A stretch of DNA of 49,592 bases from Planctomycetota bacterium (lineage in GTDB: Bacteria > Planctomycetota > MHYJ01 > WSZJ01). Where the stretch lies: NCBI GenBank assembly GCA_016190145.1, contig JACPRD010000067.1:1-49592 (forward strand), written 5' to 3'. Positions 39,105 through 49,561 of the stretch are shown here, piece by piece; position 1 is the first letter of the stretch; the number at the start of each line of letters is the position of its first letter. Made by a program: the position numbers and the translations under genes. The notes below the pieces were generated by a model. It was not told where the DNA came from and did no database searches. It worked only from the letters and a program-made list of their open reading frames with translations.

Positions 39105-39135
39105 CTGCCGATTGCGCCGCAGTTCCGGACCGGGG

Positions 39136-39492
39136 TCAACGACTCCTTCGCTTCGCCGCTTGCCGATCGAGCCTGCGGATGGACTCCTGCGCGCTGACGC
39201 CCCTGACCCTTCCCGAGCGCATCTCCTTGCGGCGGCGCTGGAGCGTCTTTCGGAGCGCGCCGTCGAACGCCTCCTCCGGCGGAATCAGCTTCGCCTTACC
39301 GCTCTCCACCTCCTCGACACGCCGCTTGATCTCTGCTTCCCATTCCGGGCTGAGTTCTACCGGTCCGGGCAGGCTTCCGAGGATCAGGTCGGCCAGAAGC
39401 TCACGGTGCTTCGGCCTCAGGAGCAGAGCGGCCTCGAAGGCTCGGTCGAAGGCCTTCGAGATGGAGGGAAATGGGCGGCTCCGGCTGCTCAT
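39136..39492 (-). CDS. Addiction-module antitoxin-like protein (TIGR02574-like)
   Basis: 118 residues. ALLLRPKHRELLADLILGSL, LSPEWEAEIKRRVEEVESGK and AKLIPPEEAFDGALRK give the A-L-x-L-P-x-x-E-R-x-x-L-A-D and E-I-x-R-R-x-x-x-x-x-S-G-K pattern of small antitoxins that pair with ParE/RelE toxins. It is longer than the usual 70-80 residues by a basic tail (LQRRRKEMRSGRVRG, RRLDRQAAKRRSR) which may be read-through into foreign sequence. No ParE/RelE gene follows; the DDE transposase lies there instead, perhaps having replaced it. Confidence 0.65.
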   Translation of the reverse strand: MSSRSRPFPSISKAFDRAFEAALLLRPKHRELLADLILGSLPGPVELSPEWEAEIKRRVEEVESGKAKLIPPEEAFDGALRKTLQRRRKEMRSGRVRGVSAQESIRRLDRQAAKRRSR

Positions 39493-39568
39493 TCGGGCAC
39501 TTTACCCTGGGCCGCGCGGCGCGCGGAGTCCCACATGCCGGGACCGAGAAGGAAAACGACGGCCACCG

Positions 39569-39682
39569 TTACCTCCGCACGCTTTCGATTTCGGCCACGG
39601 TGTCGGCGCCCAGCTCGTCCTGCCTCCTGCGGGCGTCCTGTGCGAAGACCTCGTACGAGTCCAGGAACGGCGCTCGCGTCAT
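39569..39682 (-). CDS. Possible 37-residue peptide
   Basis: The ORF reads MTRAPFLDSYEVFAQDARRR and then ends EIESVRR. It has no recognised family and no clear ribosome-binding site. It may be the remains of a gene lost between the antitoxin and rhuM. The surrounding 300 bases show nothing else. Confidence 0.2.
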   Translation of the reverse strand: MTRAPFLDSYEVFAQDARRRQDELGADTVAEIESVRR

Positions 39683-39792
39683 TTACTGGCGCGGCCTGAT
39701 CGAGAAGAGGGGTCGCGAGCCCCGGAACACGCCACGATTCGCCAGAATGGGCGATCCCACTCGGGGGGCATCAACCCGATCACGAGGGTCGC

Positions 39793-40592
39793 TCAGGACT
39801 TCCTTTTCTTCCGTCTGGGCGCCGGCAGCTTCTTCAGTTCCTTCACCGCCGAGTCGAAGTCTCTCTCCACCTGCGATGGTCCGGCGAGCTGCGCGCGGTG
39901 AAATTTCTCGAACTCCGACTCCGCCTTCCGGACTGCCTGCTCGTGCGAGATCCTGCCCGCGTGCTTGAGGATGTCCCTGCCGCCCAGACGCAGGAAATCG
40001 TCCAGCCTCGCGATCCAGTCCCGCATGTACATCGGCCGGCGGTTCAGCGCCTGGATCTCCGCCAATTCCAGATAGGCCACCACAATCCGGTTGAGCGCAT
40101 TGAGTTCCTCGGGCGACAGGTAGTTCTTGGCGATGACCGCTTCCCCCTTGCCAGGTTTCGAGCCCACCCAGTTCGTCATCCCCATCTGCGGCTTCGCAGC
40201 GTCCACTCGCGCGTGAATGACCTCCGCAGCCGTTGCGTGGCCCAGATGCGGAACTGCGTGCCCCGCTGGGATTTCACCCGATAGCCGACCGAGATGATGA
40301 CGTCGAGGTTGAAGAACTCGATCTCCCGCGTCACCAGCTTGCCGCCCTCGGTTTGAACTGTTGCAGATTCTGCAACTGTTGCCTCCCGGCGCAATTCTCC
40401 TTCGTCGAAGACGTTGCCGATGTGCCGCGAGATGACCGATTTGTCACGCTGGAACAGGTCGGACATCTGGTTCAGAGACAGCCAGACCGTCCCGCCTTCC
40501 AGCCGAACCTGCAACCGGGTGCGGCCGTCCTCCGTGTGGTAGAAGAGGAATTCGCTTCCCGGAGCGGGAGAATGGGGGATCAAGTCGCTCAT
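39793..40592 (-). pseudogene. rhuM-like gene with internal deletion and frame change
   Basis: From ATG 40592 the frame encodes FYHTEDGRTRLQVRLEGGTV, WLSLNQMSDLFQRDKSVISR, HIGNVFDEGELRREATVAES and LDVIISVGYRVKSQRGTQFR, IWATQRLR, the N-terminal half of RhuM/Fic-adjacent virulence proteins. It then leaves frame. In another frame the C-terminal half continues: EVIHARVDAAKPQMGMTNWV, GEAVIAKNYLSPEELNALNR, YMRDWIARLDDFLRLGGRDI, ISHEQAVRKAESEFEKFHRA. About 100 central residues are missing at the join (GGCTGCGGAGGTC), where both halves could share a short GCTGCGG match. The gene must be inactive as a full RhuM. Confidence 0.8.
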
Positions 40593-40967
40593 GCGAGTGC
40601 TCCGCGGCATCCAGGGGTTTTGCAGGATTATACGGTGGCGGCTCTGCCCCGTGACGAGCCGCGGCAGGTCGGTGCCTCGAGGACTGCCTCCCCGGTGGCC
40701 CCAGGACGCGCGAGCGGCGGCGTGGTCGCGGGGCGAAGCCCGATCGCGAAGTCCGCGAGCGCCGCGAACTCCTGCGCGGAGGATCCCGAAGTTTGTCTCC
40801 ACCGCAAAATCTCGCCAATTGTGTGCACGCCCGGGTGGCCTCTTCTGCCCGATCCCGCCCTCGCTTGCCCTCTCCTGCCCACTCGACCTGATTTTCGGAT
40901 GGCCTTCCGCGCGACCTCCCCCTGCCCTCTCATGACCACTCCTGCCGTCTCCCGCCCCATCTGCGTT
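40593..40967. other. Gene-free 375 bases at the right end of the island
   Basis: No supported coding region on either strand; open frames here lack homology and codon bias. The part 40850-40940 has several CTGCCC/CTCTCC runs. It could hold the island's lost recombination genes or accessory att sequences, but nothing is recognisable. Confidence 0.5.
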
Positions 40968-41018
40968 CATCGGATTGTCGATCCGAAGGTTGCGGGTTCG
41001 ACCCCCGTCGCCCTCGTC
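40968..41018 (+). repeat. attR: 51-bp direct repeat (tRNA-Asp 3' half)
   Basis: Identical to 35814-35864. It lacks the 5' half of the tRNA and so cannot be a functional tRNA. Confidence 0.85.
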
Positions 41019-41110
41019 TGCCTTCGCCTCGCCGCCGCGCCAAGCGCGGCGGCGGGCTTCGGCGAGACAGGTTCTCGCAAGCCGCGGTGAACCCGCGGCT
41101 TGCGGCGTTT
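41019..41110 (+). terminator. GC hairpin insert and second copy of the tRNA terminator
   Basis: 41030-41054 is CGCCGCCGCGC-CAA-GCGCGGCGGCG, a perfect 11-bp stem. 41077-41110 repeats the 34-base terminator of 35868-35901 exactly. The left boundary has only three bases (CAC) where the right has this 58-base hairpin block, so the block is an insertion into, or a loss from, one copy. Confidence 0.65.
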
Positions 41111-41271
41111 GTGGCGGTTGCTTCGCACGACCGCTTGTCGCGTCGAAAGTTGTTAACCGGAAGCGATTTCAGTATGGTTGGGCGGGTCGCCAGGTCCGGC
41201 CTGGAAAAACGTCGTAACTCCTGAAGCAACATGGTCCCTGCGTCGAAAAGGGAGAGAAACCGGAGGGGTGA

Positions 41272-43536
<2,265 letters not shown>

Positions 43537-43656
43537 AATCGCTGCCGGCGAGACCATCCCGCAGACAGCCGGACCGCAGGCGGGCACGAGATCGGCGAAC
43601 GGGAAAGGGCGCGAGGGCCCCGGCGACGGCCGGGGCCGTTCTTTTCCCCCAGACCC

Positions 43657-43688
43657 AATTTGCAAATTAGAAGTTTGACTTCTATAAT
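43657..43688 (+). promoter_or_regulatory. Promoter with two overlapping palindromes, leaderless configuration
   Basis: TTGCAA (43659-43664) and TATAAT (43683-43688) are 18 bases apart. AATTTGCAAATT (43657-43668) is a perfect palindrome over the -35; TAGAAGT-TTG-ACTTCTA (43668-43684) is a perfect 7-bp inverted repeat over the spacer and -10. The start codon at 43695 is only six bases after the -10, so the transcript probably starts at the ATG itself. Confidence 0.65.
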
Positions 43689-43694
43689 GCAGAA

Positions 43695-44870
43695 ATGATC
43701 CGCCGCCAGTTCGCCTCCGACCTCCGCCGCCTGATGCGCGCTTTTCCCGCGGTCACGATCCTGGGCCCGCGGCAGTGCGGGAAGACGACGTTCATCCGCC
43801 AGGCCCTGCCCCGGTGGGCGCATTTCGACCTGGACCGGCCGTCGGACGCCGCCCCTTTCACGGCGGACCCGGAAGCCCGCTTCGCCCAGCTGGGGGACCA
43901 CGTGGTGCTGGACGAGGCCCAGCGGATCCCGGGGCTGTTCCCGGTCCTGCGGTCGATCATCGACCGGGACAGAAAGAAGAACGGGCGGTTCGTCCTGCTC
44001 GGCTCCGTCTCCCCCCGGCTCGTCGGGGAGATCTCCGAGTCGCTCGCGGGGCGGACCGCATTCCTGGATCTGCCGTCATTTCAGTGGAGTGAAGTCGCGA
44101 AGAAACCTGGCCCGGAGAACCTCTGGTTCCGCGGCGGCTTTCCGGACGCCTTCCTCCAGCGCGACGATCGGCTGCGATTCGAGTGGTACGAAGCCTACAC
44201 GCGCACTTTCATCGAGAGCGACCTCGCGGCGCTCGGAATCGGCGTTTCGGCGCCGCAGATGCGGAAACTCTGGACCATGCTCGCCCATGTTCACGGCGGC
44301 CTCTGGAATGCCTCGCAGCTCGCGGGCGCCCTGGGCGTCAGTTACCACACCGTGGAGCGCTACGTGGACATCCTCGACCAGGCCTTCCTGGTGCGGAAAC
44401 TGCCGCCGTATCACGCGAACATCGGCAAGCGGCTGGTCAAAAGCCCGAAGGTCTACCTGCGCGACTCGGGGTTGCTGCACTACTTCCTCGGCCTCCGTAC
44501 ACCGGACATGCTCCACACTCACCCCTCGCGCGGCGCGAGTTGGGAGGGCTTCGTCATCGAACAGCTGGTCAACGCATTCCGGAAAGTGCGCCCCGGAAGC
44601 CAGGCCTTCTTCTGGCGCACGGCCTCCGGCGACGAGGTTGACCTCCTGGTCGTGGCGGGCCCCGATCGGATTCCGTTCGAAATCAAGCTGAATTCCTCCC
44701 CAGGCGAACCCGAGACGCGCAGCCTGCGCCGGTGCATGGAGGATCTGGGTTTGAAGCGCGGATACGTTCTGTATCCGGGGAGGGACGACTATTCGCTGGG
44801 CGCCGGCGTGATGGCCCGCGGAGTGCCGCGGCTGCTCGCGAGCCCGGCATCGCTGATCCCGCCTCCCTGA
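43695..44870 (+). CDS. AAA ATPase with DUF4143 domain
   Basis: 391 residues. Walker [10 protein letters not shown] (24-32), Walker [10 protein letters not shown], sensor FVLLGSVSP, then a winged-helix-like part ([40 protein letters not shown]) and a C-terminal restriction-endonuclease-like domain ([48 protein letters not shown]) as in the DUF4143 group. The D-x-n-E-I-K motif is intact. Members are common, often mobile and of unknown role; a link with toxin-antitoxin or defence functions is often suspected. There is no ribosome-binding site before the ATG, consistent with leaderless expression. Confidence 0.88.
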   Translation: MIRRQFASDLRRLMRAFPAVTILGPRQCGKTTFIRQALPRWAHFDLDRPSDAAPFTADPEARFAQLGDHVVLDEAQRIPGLFPVLRSIIDRDRKKNGRFVLLGSVSPRLVGEISESLAGRTAFLDLPSFQWSEVAKKPGPENLWFRGGFPDAFLQRDDRLRFEWYEAYTRTFIESDLAALGIGVSAPQMRKLWTMLAHVHGGLWNASQLAGALGVSYHTVERYVDILDQAFLVRKLPPYHANIGKRLVKSPKVYLRDSGLLHYFLGLRTPDMLHTHPSRGASWEGFVIEQLVNAFRKVRPGSQAFFWRTASGDEVDLLVVAGPDRIPFEIKLNSSPGEPETRSLRRCMEDLGLKRGYVLYPGRDDYSLGAGVMARGVPRLLASPASLIPPP

Positions 44871-44926
44871 CGGGCCGTGCTAAGCGGCGGCTGGACGCGG
44901 CCGAGGCGCATCGGCGGCCGACGACC

Positions 44927-46015
44927 TCACTTCCCCGCCCCCTCGCTCAACTGCCGCGTCAGCCCGGTGTCGGGCGCTTCCAGCACGCGGGCCGCTTCCG
45001 CCTGGCCTGCCACGTGCCGCTCGAGGAACGCGATCGACTGGCGCCTGATGGTATCGAACTGCGCGTCGGTGCCGCTCAGCTTGCGGGCGGCTTCGGTGTC
45101 GCTGAAGCGGCTATTGAAGTAGAAGTGGGTCGCGCCGCGGACTTCGCGCAGGTATTTCGGGGCGGAGAGTGAGCCGTAGACCTTGGCGGCGATGTCGGCC
45201 ATGGTCGTGTCGCCGCGCGGATCCTGTTTCTCGGCTTCGCCGAGGAAGACCATGGCGGGCATGCGGACGGCGGCGAGTTCCCCGGGGCGGTAGAGGTAGC
45301 CGGCGGCGCCGGAGGAGAAGATGAGGGCGGCGCGGATGCGCGCGTCGCGTCGGCCGGGGAGGGCGCCGCAGAGGCCGAGGGCGGTGAAGCCGCCGAGCGA
45401 GTGGCCGCCCGCGGCGATGCGACGGGGGTCGATGGCGTCCGCGAATTTTTCGGAGGCAAGGATGCGATCGAGGACGAGCTGGAGTTCTTCTACGCGGAAG
45501 AGCAGGACGTCGCGGTCCTCGGGGTCGTAGCGCGAGATTTCCTGCGCGTGCCGGAGAAATCCGCCGCGGTCGAAATCGGGCACCTGGCCGGTGCGGATGC
45601 GGACGGCGCTGTGGCGGTCGTTGTGGTCGGGCGCCGCGACGATCCAGCCGCGCGCGGCGAGCGCTTCCGTGAAGAACACGGAGGCAATCCCGCCGCCGCC
45701 GTAGCCGTGGGAGAAGACGAGGAGGGGCCACGGGCCGGCCGCTGGGGCGGCGTCGACGGCGACATTTCCGCGTGTCGGTCCGCCGTAGACGTGCTCGCGG
45801 GGCTGCGCGGCGGTCGGGTACCACACGGCGGCGGAGACGGTCTTTTCGCCGTCGGCGCCGCGGTACTTCCAGTCGAGGATGGTGTAGCCGACGGGGTGGA
45901 GCCTGGGCGCCGGATCTTCGGCCTCTGCGCGGGATGTGAGCGCGGCGACGATCACAAGGAGGGAAGGGCGGAAGGGCGAGAGGGCGGAAGGGCGGGAGCC
46001 GGCGGTGGGTGGCAT
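44927..46015 (-). CDS. Secreted alpha/beta hydrolase (PAF-acetylhydrolase / chlorophyllase-like)
   Basis: 362 residues. The hydrolase core has YTILDWKYRGADGEKTVSAA, WPLLVFSHGYGGGGIASVFF (oxyanion hole), AARGWIVAAPDHNDRHSAVR, the nucleophile elbow AAGGHSLGGFTALGLCG and a late catalytic His in GATHFYFNSRFSD. The N-terminal signal peptide (LLVIVAALTSRAEA) is led by RPSALSPFRPS, which is encoded by a GGAAGGGCG repeat array, so the true start may differ or the array may have grown into the gene. It is probably an exported esterase or lipase. The divergent gap to the next gene is 203 bases and shows no clear promoter. Confidence 0.85.
   Translation of the reverse strand: MPPTAGSRPSALSPFRPSLLVIVAALTSRAEAEDPAPRLHPVGYTILDWKYRGADGEKTVSAAVWYPTAAQPREHVYGGPTRGNVAVDAAPAAGPWPLLVFSHGYGGGGIASVFFTEALAARGWIVAAPDHNDRHSAVRIRTGQVPDFDRGGFLRHAQEISRYDPEDRDVLLFRVEELQLVLDRILASEKFADAIDPRRIAAGGHSLGGFTALGLCGALPGRRDARIRAALIFSSGAAGYLYRPGELAAVRMPAMVFLGEAEKQDPRGDTTMADIAAKVYGSLSAPKYLREVRGATHFYFNSRFSDTEAARKLSGTDAQFDTIRRQSIAFLERHVAGQAEAARVLEAPDTGLTRQLSEGAGK
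45958..45996. repeat. GGAAGGGCG repeat array inside a signal-peptide coding region
   Basis: GGAGGGAAGGGCGGAAGGGC and further units match, in inverse, the CCCTTCCG array at 29676-29752. It lies within the 5' end of the hydrolase gene. Confidence 0.6.
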
Positions 46016-46218
46016 GGCGGGTTCTACAGGGAATGGGACGCGGAGGTTTCGGCGCGGCCGAAGTGCTACCATGACCGCGCTGTGGGGCCCCGCCGGGTCC
46101 GTGTCCCGAAGTTGCGCCGCCAGCATGGAAGCCGTCCCGGCCGGGAGCGCCCGATCACGCCCGTGAGATTCGCGGCGAAGGGCCACGCCGTGCGCGTCAG
46201 GATTGCGGAGACATTGCG

Positions 46219-47538
46219 ATGGCGACTCCCGGCGTCGGTGCCTGCGCCTGTTGCGGCGCGGCTCTTGCGGCGACCCCGTACGCGCCCCCCCGTCACTGCC
46301 CCGAGTGCGCGCTGCGCTCCGCGCGCCGCCTGGGCCGCGGATTCCTCTGGCTCGCGCTCGCGTTCCTGTTCGCCGGCGCGGCGCTCGTGGGATACCTGCT
46401 GTTCTGCCTCGACGCGGGCGCGCGCCCGCTGTTCGCGGTCACGCTGCCCGCCGCCGTCGTCGCGGCGGGCGGGCTCGCGCACCTGCTCCTCCCGCGCCGC
46501 CCGTCGGAGCGCCCGCACGCGTGCGAAGGCCCGCTCGCGCGCGCGCTCGCCGCGGTTCCGGGCCCCGCGCCCGCCCTGGCGCTGGCGGCGTTCGCGATCG
46601 CCACCGGCGCGGGCTTCGCCGCCTTCCCGCCGTCCAACGAGAAAACCGCGTGGCGCCGCGTCACCGATTCCGCCGACGCCGGACCCGTGTACGACTACGC
46701 GCGCGAGTGGCCCGGCCGCCGGCCCGAGGCCGAACTCGCCGGCCTCGCCTGGGAACGCACCCGCAGCTCGGCCGACCCCGCTTCACTCGCCCGTTTCCTG
46801 GAAGCCTTCCCCGGAAGTCCCCACGCTCCCGAAGCGCGCCAGGCGCTCGACCGCGCCCGGGTGGAGGCGCGGCGGCACGCGGACGCGGCCCAGCTGGCGG
46901 AGGAACTGCGGCGGCGCAAGGAGGCGGAGGCGCAGCTCATCCGGGACATCGCGGAGGAGGAGAAACGGGTGCTCGCGTCGGGGTCGGCGGGGGCGTGCCT
47001 GGATTTCCTGAAGCGTTGTCCATGGTCGGGGCGGGCGGCGGAGGTGCGCGGGGCGCTGCTGGCGCTGGTGGAGAAGCGTGCGGAGGAGGAGCGGCCGAAG
47101 TGGGCGGCGGCCCTTTTCGCGGCCGGGACGTCGGGATCGGTCGGAGTCGGCTTCACGGAAGACACGCCCGGAAGCTGGCGGCCGGCGCTTCTCGCCGCGA
47201 TCGACGACGCGCTCGCCGAATTCGGGCTCAAGGCGGTCGAGGTGCCGCTTGACCGGGCCACGATCCGGCTTGGCGTGTCGCAGGGGACGCCTCAGGGTCC
47301 GGGCGACGTCAGCGGCGAACAGGTCCTGGCGCGGGGAAGCGGATGTCCGCTGCAGGCGTCGGGGTCGTTGGCGGTTTACAGGCCGGGCGCGGCCGAGGCC
47401 GTCTGGAAGACGAGCATGTTGGCCCGGTGCGACGGCGTCTGGATCATCCACGAGAAAGACGCAGACGCTGAAGTGGAGAGCCGCGTGCGGCACGAGGTGT
47501 GCGAACAGCTGCGCGTGGCGTTGCGGATCCGGTCGTGA
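46219..47538 (+). CDS. Zinc-ribbon membrane protein with coiled coil
   Basis: 439 residues of unknown family. Residues 9-30 give a zinc ribbon (C9-A-C-C12-G ... HC27-P-E-C30). Three hydrophobic helices follow (GFLWLALAFLFAGAALVGYL, LFAVTLPAAVVAAGGLAHLL, APALALAAFAIATGAGFAAF). Residues about 215-260 form a charged coiled coil (AQLAEELRRRKEAEAQLIRD, IAEEEKRVL). The C-terminal 150 residues look folded (GVGFTEDTPGSWRPALLAAI, CDGVWIIHEKDADAEVESRV) and could be extracytoplasmic. The next gene encodes a lipoprotein 11 bases on, so the two are a likely operon and perhaps a complex. Confidence 0.65.
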   Translation: MATPGVGACACCGAALAATPYAPPRHCPECALRSARRLGRGFLWLALAFLFAGAALVGYLLFCLDAGARPLFAVTLPAAVVAAGGLAHLLLPRRPSERPHACEGPLARALAAVPGPAPALALAAFAIATGAGFAAFPPSNEKTAWRRVTDSADAGPVYDYAREWPGRRPEAELAGLAWERTRSSADPASLARFLEAFPGSPHAPEARQALDRARVEARRHADAAQLAEELRRRKEAEAQLIRDIAEEEKRVLASGSAGACLDFLKRCPWSGRAAEVRGALLALVEKRAEEERPKWAAALFAAGTSGSVGVGFTEDTPGSWRPALLAAIDDALAEFGLKAVEVPLDRATIRLGVSQGTPQGPGDVSGEQVLARGSGCPLQASGSLAVYRPGAAEAVWKTSMLARCDGVWIIHEKDADAEVESRVRHEVCEQLRVALRIRS

Positions 47539-47549
47539 GATTCCTGCCG

Positions 47550-49310
47550 ATGCCCCGCTTCCTTCGCTTCGCCCCCGCGCTCCTGATCCTGGCCGCCTGC
47601 GGCGGTCCGCCGGATCCGGTGGTCGCGCCGGCGGACAAGCCGGTCGCGCAACGGGAGGAGCCGGCCGCGCCGGTCCCGGCGGGGCGCGACCTCGCGCGCG
47701 AACGCGCGGCATTCATGGAAATGCTGGCGGCGAGCGCGGAACCCGCGGATCGCGAAGCCCTGAGGCAGCACCTGTACGATCCGGACCGCGAGGTGGCCGA
47801 CCGCGCGTTCGACCTTCTCGCGGGAATGAACGATCCGCCGACGACGATCGAGCGATTCGTGAAGCGCCGCCCGCCGCTCGAGGAAGGCGTAGAGAGCTTC
47901 GGGGAGCAGGCCCGGCTCTTCCTCGAATCCCTCACCGATCCGGATCTCCGCGAGGCCGCGGTTTCGCACGCGCTGGCGCGGGCGGTGGGCGGGCCGCTCA
48001 AGGCGTTTCCGTTTCCGGAGGGACGGACGCCGCGGCCGTATGAACTGAAGGACAGCCCCTGGCACCGGGGGGGCGGGGTCGTGAGCGAGGACGGTCTCGC
48101 GCTGGAACCGCCTGAGAAGGAAAGCGGCATGGTCACGGTGGGAGGGGCGCTGCCGCGCGAGCGGGAGGACATCTGGGAGGTGCACCCGGAGGCGCCGCTG
48201 CCGGGAGCCTGGTCGGTGCACGTGCCGCGGCGGGCGGCCGCGGCGGCGGGCGGGTTCTGGCTCGGGTGCGCGCTGGCCGCGCGGCGGGAGGGCGATCCGC
48301 TGCTGGTGCACGGCGGTTCGCGACCGGTTCCGCGGGAGGGCGGCCTGGCGTTCGAGACCCGGGACGGACGCACCGCGATCGTCCGCCGGCGCGGCGGAGA
48401 AGTCGCCTGGGAGCTGCCCGCGGATTGCCGCCTTCTCGAACTTCGCGCGGACGGGCCGGCGCACTTCGTGGTCGCCGGGGAGTGGAGCCTGGGCGGGTCG
48501 GTCTTCGCGCGCGTGCGGCTCGAGGACGGGCGCGCCGAGTGGGCCGTTCCGCTCGGAAAGGACATGCGCCTGGCGGCCGACGACGGGGAACTCTTCTGGT
48601 TCGTGAACGGCGAGAGCGCCGTCGCGGCGGTCGAGCGCGAAACCGGGGCGCTGCGCGCCTCGTTCGTGTGGGCGGGGCACCAGTTCCACTCCCCCGCCAC
48701 GCGGCTCACGTTCGACGCCCCCACCGGCCGTTTCCTCGTCGACGCCAGCGCCGGCACCATCACCTCGATCCCTCGCGCGACGCTGCTCGAGCAGTCCCGC
48801 ACCGCCGCGCGCCCCGCCGCGATCGCGTCATTCGCCGACGTCTTCACGCTCGACCTCGTGGTGCGCGACCTGCCCCTGCGGTTCGGCGACACCGCGGCCC
48901 CGCGCGACGAGCAGGAGCCCCCGCTCGACGGGCCCGCGGAGGACCACTCTCTCTGGAACTTCTTCGTCGGCCGTTTCGAGGAAGAGAAGTTCAGCGGCCT
49001 CAAGACGGACGGCTGGGAGGAGAGGTGGGACGCTTACGCCGCAGGGCTCGTCGCGCGCGCGGGCGCGCTGGGGATGAATGCGAAATCTCTCGGGGAGTGC
49101 CTCGCCGTGGTGAGGCCGGCGAAAGGCAGCGAGAAGGCCTACGCTCCCGTGAACGTCTACCGGGTCCGGTGGAACGGTGAGGCGGCGTGGATCGTGGTGC
49201 TCAAGTGGGAGATGTGCATGAAGGACCGGGCGCTGAGCCTGGCGCACATCTGCGTGCACGCGTTTTCCGTGAAGACGCGGAAGAAGCTCGCGTATGTGAC
49301 GTGCGGGTGA
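47550..49310 (+). CDS. Lipoprotein, possibly PQQ/WD-like beta-propeller
   Basis: 586 residues. Signal MPRFLRFAPALLILAAC17 with lipobox L-A-A-C. A helical part about 45-160 (DREALRQHLYDPDREVADRA, FDLLAGMNDPPTTIERFVKR) resembles HEAT-type repeats. Then a beta-rich part (FETRDGRTAIVRRRGGEVAW, FARVRLEDGRAEWAVPLGKD, DDGELFWFVNGESAVAAVER) has PQQ-like blade signatures. The C-terminus includes YRVRWNGEAAWIVVLKWEMC, possibly an extra domain. ATG 47550 was chosen over an upstream in-frame ATG at 47499 because it starts the signal peptide. Function unknown; it is presumably outer-surface or periplasmic and linked to the preceding membrane protein. Confidence 0.7.
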   Translation: MPRFLRFAPALLILAACGGPPDPVVAPADKPVAQREEPAAPVPAGRDLARERAAFMEMLAASAEPADREALRQHLYDPDREVADRAFDLLAGMNDPPTTIERFVKRRPPLEEGVESFGEQARLFLESLTDPDLREAAVSHALARAVGGPLKAFPFPEGRTPRPYELKDSPWHRGGGVVSEDGLALEPPEKESGMVTVGGALPREREDIWEVHPEAPLPGAWSVHVPRRAAAAAGGFWLGCALAARREGDPLLVHGGSRPVPREGGLAFETRDGRTAIVRRRGGEVAWELPADCRLLELRADGPAHFVVAGEWSLGGSVFARVRLEDGRAEWAVPLGKDMRLAADDGELFWFVNGESAVAAVERETGALRASFVWAGHQFHSPATRLTFDAPTGRFLVDASAGTITSIPRATLLEQSRTAARPAAIASFADVFTLDLVVRDLPLRFGDTAAPRDEQEPPLDGPAEDHSLWNFFVGRFEEEKFSGLKTDGWEERWDAYAAGLVARAGALGMNAKSLGECLAVVRPAKGSEKAYAPVNVYRVRWNGEAAWIVVLKWEMCMKDRALSLAHICVHAFSVKTRKKLAYVTCG

Positions 49311-49324
49311 GCGCGTGAAACCGT

Positions 49325-49443
49325 CAGAGTTTGTGAAAAAATCGGCCTGGGATGCTCCGTCGGCCGGCAGGGAGACCCACGGTCGGCAGAACTGGACGAG
49401 CCGGCCGACTCCGCCCCCCAGTCCGTTTTTTTCACAAACTCTG
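49325..49443. repeat. Nested palindromic element 1
   Basis: CAGAGTTTGTGAAAAAA (49325-49341) is exactly inverted at 49427-49443. Inside, GTCGGCCGGC (49359-49368) is exactly inverted at 49400-49409. Located 14 bases after the lipoprotein stop, it can fold as a long double-stemmed structure and has T-rich arms on both strands, like a bidirectional terminator or a MITE. Confidence 0.75.
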
Positions 49444-49459
49444 GGGGGCAAAGCACTTC

Positions 49460-49561
49460 CTGAGAGCGTGAGAAAAATCGAACGCAGGCGCGGTCGGGGC
49501 GAGCTCGCGAAGCGAGCGAGGTCCGACCGCACCGTAGATCGATTTTTTCTCACGCTCTCAG
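49460..49561. repeat. Nested palindromic element 2, related to element 1
   Basis: CTGAGAGCGTGAGAAAAATC and GA (49460-49481) are inverted at 49539-49561 with one extra T. GCGGTCGG/CCGACCGC and CTCGC-GAA-GCGAG stems lie inside. The outer arm resembles element 1 (A-G-x-G-T-G-A-x-AAAA-TCG), so the two look like diverged tandem copies of one element. Confidence 0.75.

Larger units (their letters stand above)
35814..41018. mobile_element. 5.2-kb genomic island in tRNA-Asp
   Basis: The island is bounded by a perfect 51-bp direct repeat whose left copy is the 3' half of tRNA-Asp. The content is typical of an island: a zeta-like kinase pair, an orphan RHS tip, a DDE transposase, an orphan addiction-module antitoxin and a broken rhuM. 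No tyrosine or serine recombinase is visible, so it is either degraded or moved by an enzyme supplied elsewhere. Confidence 0.8.

Noticed and set aside
37894-39135. Defined IS element with terminal inverted repeats
   Set aside because: The transposase is clear, but I could not find matching ends in either 32-base flank, so no IS boundaries are claimed.
39471-39968. Plus-strand 165-residue frame over the antitoxin-rhuM gap
   Set aside because: No homology, and it overlaps supported minus-strand sequence.
40628-40970. Minus-strand frames between rhuM and the att repeat
   Set aside because: No domain, low-complexity Gly/Arg content, and competing frames of equal quality.
40968-41018. Second tRNA-Asp gene
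   Set aside because: Only the 3' half is present; no D arm or 5' acceptor strand.
46016-46186. Upstream extension of the hydrolase to ATG 46186
   Set aside because: The extra 57 residues are Arg/Pro-rich without homology, and the signal peptide starts after them.
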